Assembly: GCA_035646635.1 (NCBI GenBank)
Contig: DASRPA010000255.1
Coordinates: forward strand, 1 to 12,747
DNA length: 12,747 nucleotides
Direction: 5' to 3'
DNA from: JACDAL01 sp035646635
GTDB lineage: Bacteria > Actinomycetota > CADDZG01 > WHSQ01
In this document: positions 12,603 to 12,747 of the stretch, piece after piece
Numbering within the stretch: position 1 is the stretch's first letter
Layout of the letters: every line of letters starts with the position of its first letter
Position numbers and translations under genes: made by a program
The notes under the pieces: model-generated
Databases searched by the model: none
What the model was told of the DNA's origin: nothing
Seen by the model: only the letters and a program-made list of their open reading frames with translations

Positions 12603-12747
12603 TTAGATGTCGTAGTAGAGGTAGAACTCCCACGGATGGGGGCGCAACCTGAGCTCGTCGACCTCGTGCACCCTCTTGTAGTCGATCCAATGTGAGATGA
12701 CGTCGTCGGTGAACACTCCGCCTTCGAGAAGGAAGTCGTGATCGTCC
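12603..12747 (-). CDS. glnA: Type I glutamine synthetase, C-terminal end
   Basis: Only the last 47 residues are in the window; the gene runs past the right edge. DDHDFLLEGGVFTDDVISHW followed by IDYKR, then RLRPHPWEFYLYYDI and TAA, is the characteristic end of GSI-beta (GlnA/GlnA1) enzymes, the form regulated by adenylylation; the tyrosine itself is outside the window. This differs clearly from the end of the GlnA2-like protein (SPYERKRYLPVL). It faces glnE and would be the expected GlnE target. In most relatives glnE and glnA are neighbours; here about 4.2 kb of mostly decayed DNA separates them. Downstream of the stop, small hairpins with a short T-run (minus strand, CACATGTATGTG then TTTTT, about 12557-12573) may help termination, weakly. 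Confidence 0.92.
   Translation of the reverse strand, partial: DDHDFLLEGGVFTDDVISHWIDYKRVHEVDELRLRPHPWEFYLYYDI

Overview
The window is high-GC DNA with the gene content of an Actinomycetota genome. Its strongest signature is nitrogen assimilation: a GlnR-type orphan regulator, a GlnA2-type glutamine synthetase, the two-domain adenylyltransferase GlnE, and the C-terminal end of a second glutamine synthetase (glnA) at the right edge. The order glnA2 - glnE - glnA is the conserved actinobacterial (e.g. mycobacterial) arrangement. Here glnR and a glutamine-dependent NAD+ synthetase (nadE) are attached to it. The exact class cannot be fixed from sequence alone; an Acidimicrobiia-like lineage is a guess.

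Left part (1-5500). The end of a Gmad2-domain protein (+) faces a small membrane protein (-) whose N-terminus looks frameshifted. Then nadE and glnR form a minus-strand pair with an ATGA stop/start overlap. A 117-bp gap separates nadE from the divergent glnA2 and carries a near-perfect GlnR operator (GTAAC-n6-GAAAC plus a degenerate second copy one 22-bp step downstream). glnA2 converges on a secreted NlpC/P60 cell-wall hydrolase gene with a strong Shine-Dalgarno and a hairpin-rich leader.

Middle (5500-8470). glnE has two nucleotidyltransferase modules, each with its DxD pair, but a short N-terminus. It ends at a hairpin whose 12-base arms are almost the same as those of the hairpin after glnR.

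Right part (8470-12600) separates glnE from glnA and is mostly a gene graveyard. It holds a tyrosine recombinase broken by two stops and three frameshifts, a DUF6262/TnpC-like fragment, a transposase C-terminal fragment, a TPR-regulator fragment, a comM fragment and a GNAT fragment, several directly abutting each other. It also has a tRNA(CAT) 3' half without its 5' half (a likely attachment-site scar) and a 19-bp tandem repeat. The only intact gene here encodes a 402-residue multi-pass membrane protein of unknown function. The likely history is repeated insertion and decay of mobile DNA between glnE and glnA.

No wholly new system is evident. The items most worth following are the GlnR operator with the nadE-glnR-glnA2 arrangement, the repeated terminator-like inverted repeat, and the orphan tRNA half.
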